From Acanthochlamys bracteata (lineage: Eukaryota; Streptophyta; Magnoliopsida; Pandanales; Velloziaceae): 64,000 bases of DNA. Location of the stretch: the NCBI GenBank assembly GCA_019914995.1, contig CM034135.1:3846501-3910500 (forward strand), given 5' to 3'. The notes under the pieces are model-generated. The model searched no databases, was not told the DNA's origin, and was given only the letters and a program-made list of their open reading frames with translations. The position numbers were made by a program, and so were the translations under genes. This document shows positions 36,862-46,993 of the stretch, piece after piece; the first letter of the stretch is position 1, and every line of letters begins with the position of its first letter.

Positions 36862-37305
36862 TGTTAGGAATGAGCTAGAATTTCTAGAGGCTCGGCCACA
36901 TCGCCAGAAGAGAGCTTCAAAGGATTACAACACTTGCATTGGTTGCAACTAATCGGCTTTGTTCAATGTGCATGTAGTAAAAGCACTATGTGCTTTGCAT
37001 TAAAGTATATCTCAGATGTAGTGTGTTAGTAGAAGAGTTTCGTTTTAATAAGAGTTGCATAAGGTCAGAACTCCTTATGAGTTCACTAACTCCGATGCAA
37101 TAAGTGTTAGAATCCATTAGGATTTCTAATAGGAATTGTACTATGCAATTACTTTGAGTAGAGAGAACATAACAAAATTATTTTTGAACTTCTACTTTCA
37201 ATCTTCAATTATTTTCTGGCTTTCTATTCTAATTTTTTGTCAGTTTTTAATTTTGCACTTTAAGTTGATTATCTTTTCTTCTTTTGATTCGTCGCATATC
37301 GCACA
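36862..37305 (+). repeat. 3' LTR of the gypsy relic (probable)
   Basis: It starts TGTTAGGAATGAGC directly after the polypurine tract CGGAGGGAA, as expected for a 3' LTR. I place the end at CGCACA near 37305 because a hAT-like element begins nine bases later; the true end could differ. No second LTR was found. Confidence 0.5.
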
Positions 37306-37313
37306 GTCATCGA

Positions 37314-37863
37314 TAGGGGTGGCAAATTTCGACCCGACCCAAAACTGATCCGAAAAGGTCAGGTTCGGATCAAACTATACTCGGATTCGGATCGCTCCGA
37401 AAATGACTAAAAAAATTAAACGGATTCGGATCGGATTCGGATTGATCCGAAATTGATCTGTTTAACCCGTATAACTATTTATATAGTATATATTACTTAA
37501 TAATTAAAAAAAATAGCAAAAAATTTGAATTTAATTTGTATATATATATTTTTTATTTATCTTAATTTTAACTAATTTTTATTTAATTTATAAATTTTGT
37601 CAAAATTAATATTTTTCTTTTTAAATATATTATAATTAATAATATATATATATTATTATTAGAAAATTAATATTTATAATTTTTTTTAATTATTTAATAT
37701 TAAATGGGTCGATCGAGTTTGATCCGATTATAAATAGGTTGGATTAGGATTGACAATTTTGATCCATATAAATAAATAGATCAGATTAGAATTGAACAAT
37801 TTTGACCCGATTACTATATAGATAGACCCAAAATGGACTCTTTAATCTATATTGCCACCCACG
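37314..37863 (+). mobile_element. hAT-like MITE with perfect 8-bp duplication, 550 bp
   Basis: GTCATCGA flanks both ends (37306-37313 and 37864-37871). The left end TAGGGGTGGCAA is inverted relative to the right end TTGCCACCCACG. The interior has GGATCGGATTCGG-like words next to the left end and an AT-rich core without coding capacity. A near-identical core in opposite orientation is in the element at 58058-58621. Confidence 0.9.
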
Positions 37864-37871
37864 GTCATCGA

Positions 37872-38658
37872 CGGTAAAGCAACAAAACACCACCTTAGTC
37901 AGGAAAAAGTAGTTGCAGTGTTTCAAATCTTATTTGCAATTACAAGGTAGAAGATATTGATAATACTTTTAGTTTTAATTCTCAGTTATCATTTCGAACT
38001 CCATATTAAAATAAATTTCAAATTTTATTTTAAAATTTAATTTTAAATTTTACTTCACATATTTTAATTATTACATCATTATTATTTATACCAAATATTA
38101 ATTTTACAAAATTCACTTCCACTAATTTAATTTCATATAATTAAAATATGCTTTAGCAGGAGATCATCATAGAGTGTTATACTGAGTTTTGGTAGATTGT
38201 ATCAAAAAGTAAATTGGTAACTTCACAAATTTTTTGCATCGGATTAGTTATGAACTAATAAAACTGAAGGCACGTGTTTGAGTCTCTACTAACAATTTGC
38301 ATTCCACCGATATTCATTGATTCGTAGAGATGGTTTACAATTGGTTAAAATAAGATGTGATAAAAAATTTTGGTGATATTTTTGAAGAATTTATTTTTTA
38401 CTTAAAAAACTAGAATTATATATATAATCATAGCAAGTATAATTCATTTATTTATTTAAAGTTTAGAAAATTAAAATATTGTGTAAATTTTTTAAATTAA
38501 AGTTCACAACAAAAATATTGTAGGTAGACATCAATAATATCAAATATGTCCATAGTCAAAAGAGTGACTTCTCCGGTCAACAGCTTACATCACCCACCAA
38601 TATAACAGATAAGTTCTCCGTCTCCATTCATACATTTCATTCTCTCCCTCTCTCTAAC
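37872..38658 (+). other. Promoter side of the receptor-kinase gene, AT-rich
   Basis: Non-coding AT-rich DNA. Just upstream of the ATG lie CACCCACCAATATAACAG (a CCAAT-like site) and a CTCTCCCTCTCTCTAAC pyrimidine-rich leader. No TATA box could be chosen with confidence. Confidence 0.45.
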
Positions 38659-40635
38659 ATGCTCCGCAGATACACTTGCTCCATTCTTCTTCCTCTCCTC
38701 CTCCTCCCTCCGCCGCTTACCGTGGCGGCGCCACCATCTGCAACATGTCCTTACGACATTCCACGAGCATCACGCATGATCCCTAAGGAATGTTACGCTA
38801 ACGCGACGACTCCATCCTCCACCAGCTGCTGCTGGTTCGTTTACGGCGCGTACATCTACGCCGCTTCTCTTCATGCCAACCTCACAGGCGCCGCTTTTCT
38901 CTCTCCAGCCACCGCTGCTTCCTGCAGCTTTTCTTTCTCTTCTTACCTTATTCGTTCTGGTCTCGTTCAACCTTCTCTTATCCTTCCCAACTCTTCCTGT
39001 GAGATCACCGGCGACTCTGTTCCTCTCTCTGCTTCTGGACAACCTTGCGAGTACCCAACTGTTAACGCTATTCGCCAAACTGCTAATCTTTCTCTCGCTA
39101 CAAACTCTTGCGCTGCCGGAAACCGAAACCTCAACAACTATACTAGCTGCAAGGCTTGCCAGGATGACGTCATCGACGTCGTGTTTACTCTGTTAAGCGT
39201 CAACCAAAGCAAGGAATTTGTTCCTTGCGGCATGGCGGCGACGATCGGAATTTGGGGTGGTTTCACTCCGAGTATTAAAAGATTTGAGTCTTACCTTCTG
39301 TGCATGGTTAAGGTTCTGGAGAACATCGGCGGCCTAGGCACCAGTAATCTTCTTCCTTCTCCACCTCCGCCATCGCAACCGCAAGTTCAACAAGTATCTG
39401 AATCTTCATCGACGAAACCGAAGAACAGCTCTGTTGTGGTCGTTGTGAGTTCAGCTGTGAGCGCGTCCGTGTTCGCTGTGTTCCTGTTTTGCATTGGGTT
39501 CGGAATTCATACGCGGTGGAAGAAGCAAAGAGCGGTGGCGAACAGAGATACATCAGATGCCGGCGATGATGATAATGCGATCGATAAGCAGCAGATGTTA
39601 TCTGTGGCAGTGCTGCCGAGAGATGGATTGTATATATTCACTCGATCAGAGCTGAACCAAGCAACTAACGGCTACGATCCGAAGCTTCTCCTCGGCGAAG
39701 GAGGTGCCGGAAAAGTCTACCTCGGCACGCTTCCGAGCGGGCAGCGCGTCGCGATCAAACGCCTCTACCGCGAAAAGAAGCTCAACGAGTTCTACAAAGA
39801 AATCGAAGTCCTCGCCAAGCTACGGCAAAGAAACCTCACCAGTCTACTCGGATACTGCCTCTCCTCCGACGAAAACGCTCTCGTTTACGAGTACATGGCC
39901 GGCGGCAACCTTTCTACTGCTCTACACCACGGCGAGCTAACCTGGTACAACCGAATAAAGATCGCCGCCGACGTAGCAGAAGGATTAAACTATCTACACA
40001 ATTTCAGCGAAGGGCCAGTGATCCACCGGGACGTGAAGCCTACGAATATTTTGTTAAGCGAAAAATGGGACATTGCAAAGCTCTCGGACTTCGGTGTTTC
40101 GAGGGTCGTCGTCGACGGCGTTACCCATCTAACGACAGAGGTGAGAGGAACGATGGGGTACGTAGACCCGGAAAGCTTCGCAGTAGGACGAGTGTCGGAA
40201 GCGACTGATATCTACAGCTACGGAGTTGTGTTGCTGGAGTTGATAACGGGAATGAAAGCGGTGGTGGCGACGCCGTCGGGAGGAGCTGAGTCTATAGTGA
40301 ACGCGGCGGCGGCTACGGAGGGACTTGTGGTGGTGGACCCCAGAATGAGTGAAGATGAATGGGACCTGGAAACGGCGGGGCAAGTTTTCGAGACGGCAAT
40401 CGGGTGCGTTAGACAGAACAAGAACCAGCGGCCGAAGATCGAGGAGGTGCTCGCGGTGCTCAGAGCAGTTCTTGCCAATCTCGAGGCACGGCAACCCACG
40501 GAAGCGGTGACTGTGGGATACGCGGCTGCTGTTATGGGACCCACAACGAATGAGGAGTTGTCGGGCGCGGCGATGACGACGGCGACTTCGTTGGGTGAGT
40601 CGGGACCGCAGAATTTGATTCCCACGAGATGTTAA
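38659..40635 (+). CDS. Receptor-like kinase with SPARK-type extracellular domain, intronless, 658 aa
   Basis: A single exon with the start at the first ATG after a CT-rich leader. Residues 1-24 are a signal peptide. About 25-225 is a cysteine-rich ectodomain with the pattern ATCPYDIP, SCCWFVYGAY, TSCKACQDDV and FVPCGM, which fits the SPARK domain of plant receptor kinases. A proline-rich linker (233-242) and a transmembrane helix (about 258-285) follow. The kinase spans about 340-612: glycine loop GEGGAGKV 346-353, VAIK lysine K367, catalytic HRDVKPTN 456-463, DFG 477-479, and a DPE in place of APE at 503-505. All catalytic residues are present, so it should be an active Ser/Thr kinase. Some SPARK kinases act in mycorrhizal symbiosis; that role is not shown here. 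The gene is far GC-richer than its surroundings and appears intact. Confidence 0.9.
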   Translation: MLRRYTCSILLPLLLLPPPLTVAAPPSATCPYDIPRASRMIPKECYANATTPSSTSCCWFVYGAYIYAASLHANLTGAAFLSPATAASCSFSFSSYLIRSGLVQPSLILPNSSCEITGDSVPLSASGQPCEYPTVNAIRQTANLSLATNSCAAGNRNLNNYTSCKACQDDVIDVVFTLLSVNQSKEFVPCGMAATIGIWGGFTPSIKRFESYLLCMVKVLENIGGLGTSNLLPSPPPPSQPQVQQVSESSSTKPKNSSVVVVVSSAVSASVFAVFLFCIGFGIHTRWKKQRAVANRDTSDAGDDDNAIDKQQMLSVAVLPRDGLYIFTRSELNQATNGYDPKLLLGEGGAGKVYLGTLPSGQRVAIKRLYREKKLNEFYKEIEVLAKLRQRNLTSLLGYCLSSDENALVYEYMAGGNLSTALHHGELTWYNRIKIAADVAEGLNYLHNFSEGPVIHRDVKPTNILLSEKWDIAKLSDFGVSRVVVDGVTHLTTEVRGTMGYVDPESFAVGRVSEATDIYSYGVVLLELITGMKAVVATPSGGAESIVNAAAATEGLVVVDPRMSEDEWDLETAGQVFETAIGCVRQNKNQRPKIEEVLAVLRAVLANLEARQPTEAVTVGYAAAVMGPTTNEELSGAAMTTATSLGESGPQNLIPTRC

Positions 40636-41220
40636 TGTGTTGATCGAACGGATGAGAAATTCTCTAAAGTTATATAAAAGTTAGTTTAATAATCTAATTT
40701 TTATTTCTTGGAGAAGCTTCCTATGCGTATTCATTTTTGAATAAAACTATGGGGATCTTTTGATTTAATTATCAATTATTTTTTATAATATTTTAATTAA
40801 TATGTTATTAAAATTTTAAAATTTAAACAATAATTATGTACATATATTTATCTATTTTTAAAAATATATAAATATTTGTTTAAAAAAATGTTATTCATAA
40901 GTATTTCCAACTTTTTATATGTACTAGGTGGATGTTAGAAAATATTTCCAAATAAAATATTTTAAAATGTTTTAGTAAGTTAAAATATTGTGAACAATTT
41001 ATTGAAATATATATGGGATTTGAAAGTCTTAAGTCAAATGTCACCTACGTCTTTCCCATCTTTAGAAAATGAAAAGATAAACAATCGTACCACTACTTAT
41101 TTTTTATAAAAATTTATGAATAAAAAAACATTAGTTTTTTAGTACTCTGAAACATAACCTTACATGATTTTTATATTTCTAATTTAACATATATTTATAT
41201 TTAAAGTTTTTAAGTTAAGT
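40636..41220 (+). other. 3'UTR and spacer after the receptor kinase
   Basis: The sequence drops to AT-rich DNA right after the stop. An AATAAAA-like signal near 40740 could be the polyadenylation signal. Nothing else recognised. Confidence 0.45.
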
Positions 41221-41493
41221 AGGAGCGCCTGGTTGTTCGAAAGTGTTTATGAAATAAAATTTTTTTAAAATAAAAAAAATATATTTTTTTTTAAATAAAT
41301 TTTATTTTTTTTATTTTTAAAAAATAATAAAAATATGTAATAAAAAAATCGCATTCCGTAAAATTTTCTACACTTTCTAAATTTTTAAATAAATTTTTTA
41401 TATACTTATAAAATATATAAATATGTAATAAAAAATATGAAATAAAAAAAAATTAAAAAGCAGCTTTTGAAAAGCTTTTCTAAACGTGCTCTT
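41221..41493. mobile_element. AT-rich MITE, about 273 bp
   Basis: The left end AGGAGCGCCTGGTT and right end CTAAACGTGCTCTT are loosely inverted. The interior (GTTTATGAAATAAAATTTTT, then TGTAATAAAAAATCGC-type words) is shared with 42281-42533 and 59502-59757. Borders are approximate. Confidence 0.45.
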
Positions 41494-42280
41494 CGTTTTA
41501 GCGTTAGTTATGAGATGCTTTTTATTTTCTATTTATTTCATATTTTCTAAAAAAATTATAATTAACATTTATTAAAAATTTAAAAATATAAACAATTTAT
41601 ATTATAAAATTTTATTAATAATTTTTTAATAAAAAATAAAACTTATTTTTAAAATTAAATAAAAATATTTTTTATTATAAAAAGTTATATTTTAAAATCG
41701 GAAACGTCCAAATGTGTTGCAATTTGAAAGAACAGTTAATCAAAATAATAGCGGAACTAAAAAACAATCATATAAAAAATTACTAACCTCCAATTATAGT
41801 CATTTTTTTAAAAAAGTTTTTCAATTCAAGAAGTTCTTCCAATATAATACCAACTCACTGTGATGGAATTGGATATATCTATTAAATTACGTGTTGGAAA
41901 TCTAAATAAATGCTATTTATAAGAAGTGAAATAGTTTTTTCAATCAAAAAACTACTTCACATTAGATAACAATCAAATAACTATATAAAATAACTACTAA
42001 AATATAATATAGTTATTATAACTCTAACTATTTAATTATTCTAAAATTATGTTATAAAATTAAAGACCATAAAAAATGTGTAATATTAAAATAATGTTCA
42101 ACAAACACTTCTTTGGAGAAATTTATAAAAAAAACAATAAAGATGGTAAATCAGTTAGACTCAAATAATGGTTTACAAGTAGACAGCTACAAATGGAAAT
42201 AAGAATGCAGAACATTCTAAATAATTCTATTAGTTTCTTATTTTTTATAAAATTATCAATAAGATTGCCGTGAAAAGAAA
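41494..42280. other. AT-rich intergenic DNA, nothing recognised
   Basis: No exon or bounded element seen. Confidence 0.5.
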
Positions 42281-42533
42281 ACCGTTTAGAAGCGTTTATA
42301 AAATAAATTTTTTCTAAAATAAAATATATTTTTATCTTTTTTGAAAAACGAGCTATATTTTTTTATCTCTAAAAAAATAATAAAAATATGCAATAAAAAA
42401 ATCTCATTACGTAGAATTTTTTTACACTTTTTAAATTTTTAAATAATTTTCAAAATATTTATAAAATATATATTAAAAACTATAAAATTAAAATTAAAAA
42501 TTAATTTTTTGATAAACTAAACCAAACAGCCCT
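42281..42533. mobile_element. AT-rich MITE, about 253 bp
   Basis: The left end ACCGTTTAGAAGCGTTTAT and right end AACTAAACCAAACAGCCC enclose the same A/T interior as the unit at 59502, including CTCATTACGTA. Non-coding; borders approximate. Confidence 0.5.
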
Positions 42534-42743
42534 ATGTGCGAGCATCTTCTAATGAACTGAAAATACAGATTTTATACACAATTTCTAGCTCAAATAAATT
42601 CTTAATAATTTTTTCATTTGTCTGGGTGCTCTTTTTTTAGCAAATTATTTTAAGTTTTGATAATTCTAAAATGATGCGCGTAGTTTTAAATTCTGGACAA
42701 AATTATTTTTAATCATTTAAAAAATGTACCTTCGTGTTTCGAC

Positions 42744-43344
42744 CATAATTGTAAAAATCGGACCGAACTTTGAACCCAAAAACTGTCTGGATCAACGGGT
42801 TGACCCGTTACGTTAAAATATCAAAGTATTAACGGTAGCACGAACACTTATTAATTTTTTTGTTAGAAAGCATAAAAAAAAGTAAACTAACAAAAAATAT
42901 ATAGAAAAACAAAAAATATTTTAAATAATAAATTTCAAAACAAATTCTTTGTTTTAAAATAATTTTGTTAATTTTCTTACAATTTAATAGAATTAGTAAT
43001 ATAAAAACTTAAAAGTCACTAATAATAAATATTTACAAATAAAATATAACAAACTTATTTTTTTGCATTATCACATCCAAATGTAAAATCTAAACTACAT
43101 ATCATATTTCAATATAAGACTACTAATAAATATTTTTTATCAATATTACAAACTTAATTTTTTTTAAATTTAATTTAATCTGGTTTGACCCGAACGAGCG
43201 GGTCGACCAAATAAGGACGGGTCGAAATGGGTTAAAGCGGGTCGATTGCATAAACGATTTTATTATAAATCCGGACCGATTTATTCTCCGGGTCGACTGT
43301 TTTTTGGTCGATCCGGGCGGTCCGGTCCGGATTTTACAACTATG
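42744..43344. mobile_element. Non-autonomous hAT-like element, 601 bp
   Basis: The flanks GTTTCGAC (42736-42743) and GTTTTGAC (43345-43352) match at 7 of 8 positions. The ends are inverted: CATAATTGTAAAAATCGG on the left against CCGGATTTTACAACTATG on the right. Sub-terminal DNA is GC-rich with GGGTCGACC, GGTCGATCCGGGCGG and similar words. No transposase is present. The ends relate it to 13674-14367. Confidence 0.82.
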
Positions 43345-43730
43345 GTTTTGACTCTAATATTAAAAATTATTTATAAACTAGAAGTAATACCAAAACAAAT
43401 AATAATTACTAAACTCTAAAACTGAATATATTTTAAAAATATGATTTTTTGGTCTAAGCGTACTTATAAAAGAAATCTTTTACTTTAAAGATAAATCTTC
43501 ATTTTAAATTAAGTACAATAAAAATATTTTTTTTTATAATATCATTCAAACATATTTTTAAAATGCGTTTTGGAGTGCTTATTATTATGTCTAATTTTTT
43601 AAAGTTTTTTGAAAATTTTGAAAGATATAGTAAAATTGTAAATTATTATACGTATGAGTTTTATATTTTCAATTATTTATAAATTAAAGTATCTAAAATA
43701 TTTTCTGAAATAAGTTTTTTCTATAAACAC
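43345..43730. other. AT-rich intergenic DNA, nothing recognised
   Basis: No exon or bounded repeat seen. Confidence 0.5.
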
Positions 43731-43734
43731 TTTT

Positions 43735-44740
43735 GTTAAAGAATGGTGTAGTCATACATTGTTTATCAATGATTCTAAAATGATATTCATAAAAGTTTGA
43801 GCTCAATCTTTTTATTGCCAATTGGTTTTGATAATAATCCTAAATCCATCATATGATATTAGAACGGGTTAGGTCAGATCGGTCCAAAATGTGTGCTAAT
43901 TCTAATTTATTATCCATATCTATTCAGAGCCATCATGATCTGATTTATTATAGGCAAAAATAGCTAGCTTCATTTCAGGACAAGTAGCCCGTTTCATTCA
44001 AAGGACAGTTGTTTGCTACATTTTAGTTCAAATAGCATATTTCATCTCAGGACATGTAGCTCATTTCATTCAAATGATAGTTGTCCGCTACATTATAGGA
44101 CAAGTAGCCTATTTTATTTCAGGACAGGTCGCCCATTTCATCCAATTCATTACAAGACACGTAACCCATATCAATTCAATTAACAAAAAAAAAAAAAATA
44201 AACGCTCTGTTGGAGAGCAAGTGTTAAAGAATAATTTAGTCACACATTAGTTATCAATGGTTTTAAGATGATATTCATAAAGACTTGAGCTCACTCTTCT
44301 CTTTGCAATTAGTTTTGAGAAAAATTTTAAGTTCGTCACATTGTATCAGAGAGGGTTAGACCGGATCAGTTCAAGATGTGAGCTAAATCTAACTTATTAT
44401 TCATATCTATTTAAGACCTTCATGGTCCGTTTATTTTAAGGCAAAAATAGCTCACTTCATTTCAAAACAGATAGCCCGTTTCATTAAAAGAATAGTTGTC
44501 CACTATATTTTAGAGTATATAGTATATTGTATTTCAAGAAAAGTCACTCGCTTTATTCAATTCATTACAGGACACGTAGCTTACATCAATTCAATTTAAA
44601 AAAAAGCTCTACTGGATGACAAGTGTTAAAAAAATAATTTAGTCCCACATTATTTATCAATGATTCTGTGATAATATTTATAAAGATTTGAACTTATATT
44701 TTTATTACCAATTAGTTTTGAGAAGAATCTTTAAATTCGT
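43735..44740. repeat. Degenerate tandem repeat, three partial units of 400-490 bp
   Basis: Unit starts are at about 43735, 44223 and 44623, each opening GTTAAA and followed by a TTTAGTC(A/C)CACATT-like stretch, TTATCAATG and TTTTGAGAA. Within units, phrases such as GGACA(A/G)GTAGCCC and TTTCATTCAA recur on a shorter scale of about 40 bp. The third unit is cut off near 44740. Non-coding. It may be nested LTR fragments, but no gag-pol is present. Confidence 0.6.
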
Positions 44741-45644
44741 CATAACTTTCAAACATTTAATTGTGGATCCGCAACTTGTATTACTATGGCATGACAAATT
44801 TGAATTTGGAAGCGATAGTAATAAATACTTCTTTAAGTGTGAATGCATTTTCATTAATATAAGATATGGACCAACTAAATAAAATAATAATTTCCATCGT
44901 TTTCTAATGAATAAGTTCATGTATGGAACGTGCAACTAGTGATAAACGGAATATTTGATAGTATTTATGGCACGATATTTTATTTTTAAATTAATTTTTA
45001 ATAATTTTTATAGTATATCAAAAAGGTGTTTAAAATTTTTTTTAAATATAGATTAACTTTATTTTGTACAATCTTAATATGCTGATTATGTTTTAAATAA
45101 AAAAAACTAAACCCATTTTCTAAAAATTCAAAAATAAGCTCTATTTTGAAAATAACAATAATATATTAAATACTTGTAAATATATTCCAAGTTTTTAAGA
45201 TCTATTATTGACGATGCTAACGTTCTCACTTAATCCCCTGGAGAAACAAAAACAAATGAAACTTGAAAATCAGAAAGATCCAAGCTTAAGTTTTAATTAT
45301 TCAACAATAAAAACAGTGTTCCGTACAAAATTGTTGTGGTTATAATGATGCTTTAATCAATACGCAAGGGCATTATATAGGTCACAAATTGACTTTGGGG
45401 TTCTTTTATAAGTTTTCTTTTAGTGTTCACAAATTGAAACAAAGCGAAGTTTTCAAAGTGAGAAAATGAAATGGTGATGAAAATTATAGAAAGCAGATTT
45501 TATAATGAAGGTTCATGACATAGTAGAACTAGACTTCACTATTTGTTATTTATCATACACAGACTTAAATATGCATTGTATTTTAAATATAGAGGTTTAC
45601 AATTTATTTTCAGAGTGCAAAAGAACACAATCTTTAGATTGCGG
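44741..45644. other. AT-rich intergenic DNA, nothing recognised
   Basis: No exon, RNA gene or bounded repeat seen. Confidence 0.5.
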
Positions 45645-46448
45645 TAGGTGGCAATTTAGATTCGTAAGTCAATTTCGAACTATTTAATAATTAAATTAAA
45701 TTCGTTCAATTCTAACCCAATCTTATAAATTTATACAGATCAAAATTGTCTATCTCTAATTCATCCTATTAATAACTAGATCAAATTTAGCTATATCTAT
45801 TCAATAATTAAAATTATTAATTTTAATTATATATTTTTAAAATTTAGTAAAATTATAAGATCAGTTGTAATGAAAATATACGATATTTTTAGTGACGAGA
45901 TATAGTGAATGCCCGTCAAAATGTGTATTTTTTAGTATTTTTATCGTTCCTTAAAATGTCCAAAAAAAATTTTATTTTTATTTTTGTTTTTTGAAAATAT
46001 GTGGTGACAGTTGAAAATGATTATAAATATATACTAATAATTTGGATAAAAATTTTGATAAATATAGCTATCTAACAAAATTTTTTTATAAAGTTTTATA
46101 CGAAATTCAAATTCGTCATTACAGAAATACCTATATAGTAATACTTTCGATAATATTATAATTCTCTTCTTACGCTGTTTTACTAAACTATAAAAATAAC
46201 AATTAATTATAAATAATATATAATTTAATAATTATAAATTACTATTATCGATTATTTTTATTATCAATATTTTAATATACGGAAAGAACAAATCAAATAT
46301 TATTATTTTAAGATATAATAATTCGGATTGATGGGTCAATTTTGTATTAATTAGGATCGATCCATTTAATTATTGAGTCAAATTCATTCAACTCTAATCC
46401 AACCCATATATTTATACATGTCAAATGGATCATATATTGCTACCCCTA
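45645..46448 (-). mobile_element. Non-autonomous hAT-like element, 804 bp, inverted copy of the 4626 family
   Basis: The left end TAGGTGGCAATTTAG and right end ATATTGCTACCCCTA are inverted repeats. The flanks GATTGCGG and AATTGCAG match at 6 of 8 positions, a decayed 8-bp duplication. The core, read on the minus strand, matches the element at 4626-5483 (ATTATAATATTATCGAAAG and ACGAATTTGAATTTCGTAT are shared). No coding capacity. Confidence 0.75.
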
Positions 46449-46993
46449 AATTGCAGTCGTACAAAAAACTTTCTCCAATTTCACTTCGGCTGCGTTTGTG
46501 GTTTGCTGTGTTTATAACATTTCATTTCATTTTATTTCATATTATATTTTTTAATAAATTTTTAATAATAATTATTTAAAAAAATTTATTTTATAAGTAC
46601 TTTTAAACACCTCTTCCAAACTTTTCCACAGACTAGACCCACCTGAAAAAATGCTTATCATCAAAATCAATTGGAATATACTGCGAAGAAACTTGTTACG
46701 TCAGAGTAATAAGTCGTCAAAATGAAACCATCTACAACTGCAAAGATGAAATATTACAGACCAACTGTTTTATTTATAGATATTATTGGTGCATAAATGT
46801 AGTATTTTACAGAGCGTGGTTGGAGTTGGGTTCTATTCTCTACTCAAAACCATCTGTAACCAAAGTCCTAAGTTGGTAACTTTCTTTCTTTTCCTTCATA
46901 CAGAAGCCAGAGTCCTATTCCTTGGTTTGTACCAATGACAGAACATGGTAAATTTTATTTCAAAAAAAATCATAAGCAGCATCGTGGCAGCAG
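46449..46993 (-). other. Downstream region and probable 3'UTR of MED33
   Basis: Non-coding. The part nearest 46993 has ordinary composition and probably belongs to the MED33 3'UTR. Confidence 0.4.

Noticed and set aside
38770..40625. Long antisense frames opposite the receptor kinase
   Set aside because: They are by-products of the GC-rich coding strand; compositions are Arg/Ser-rich and unlike any protein family.
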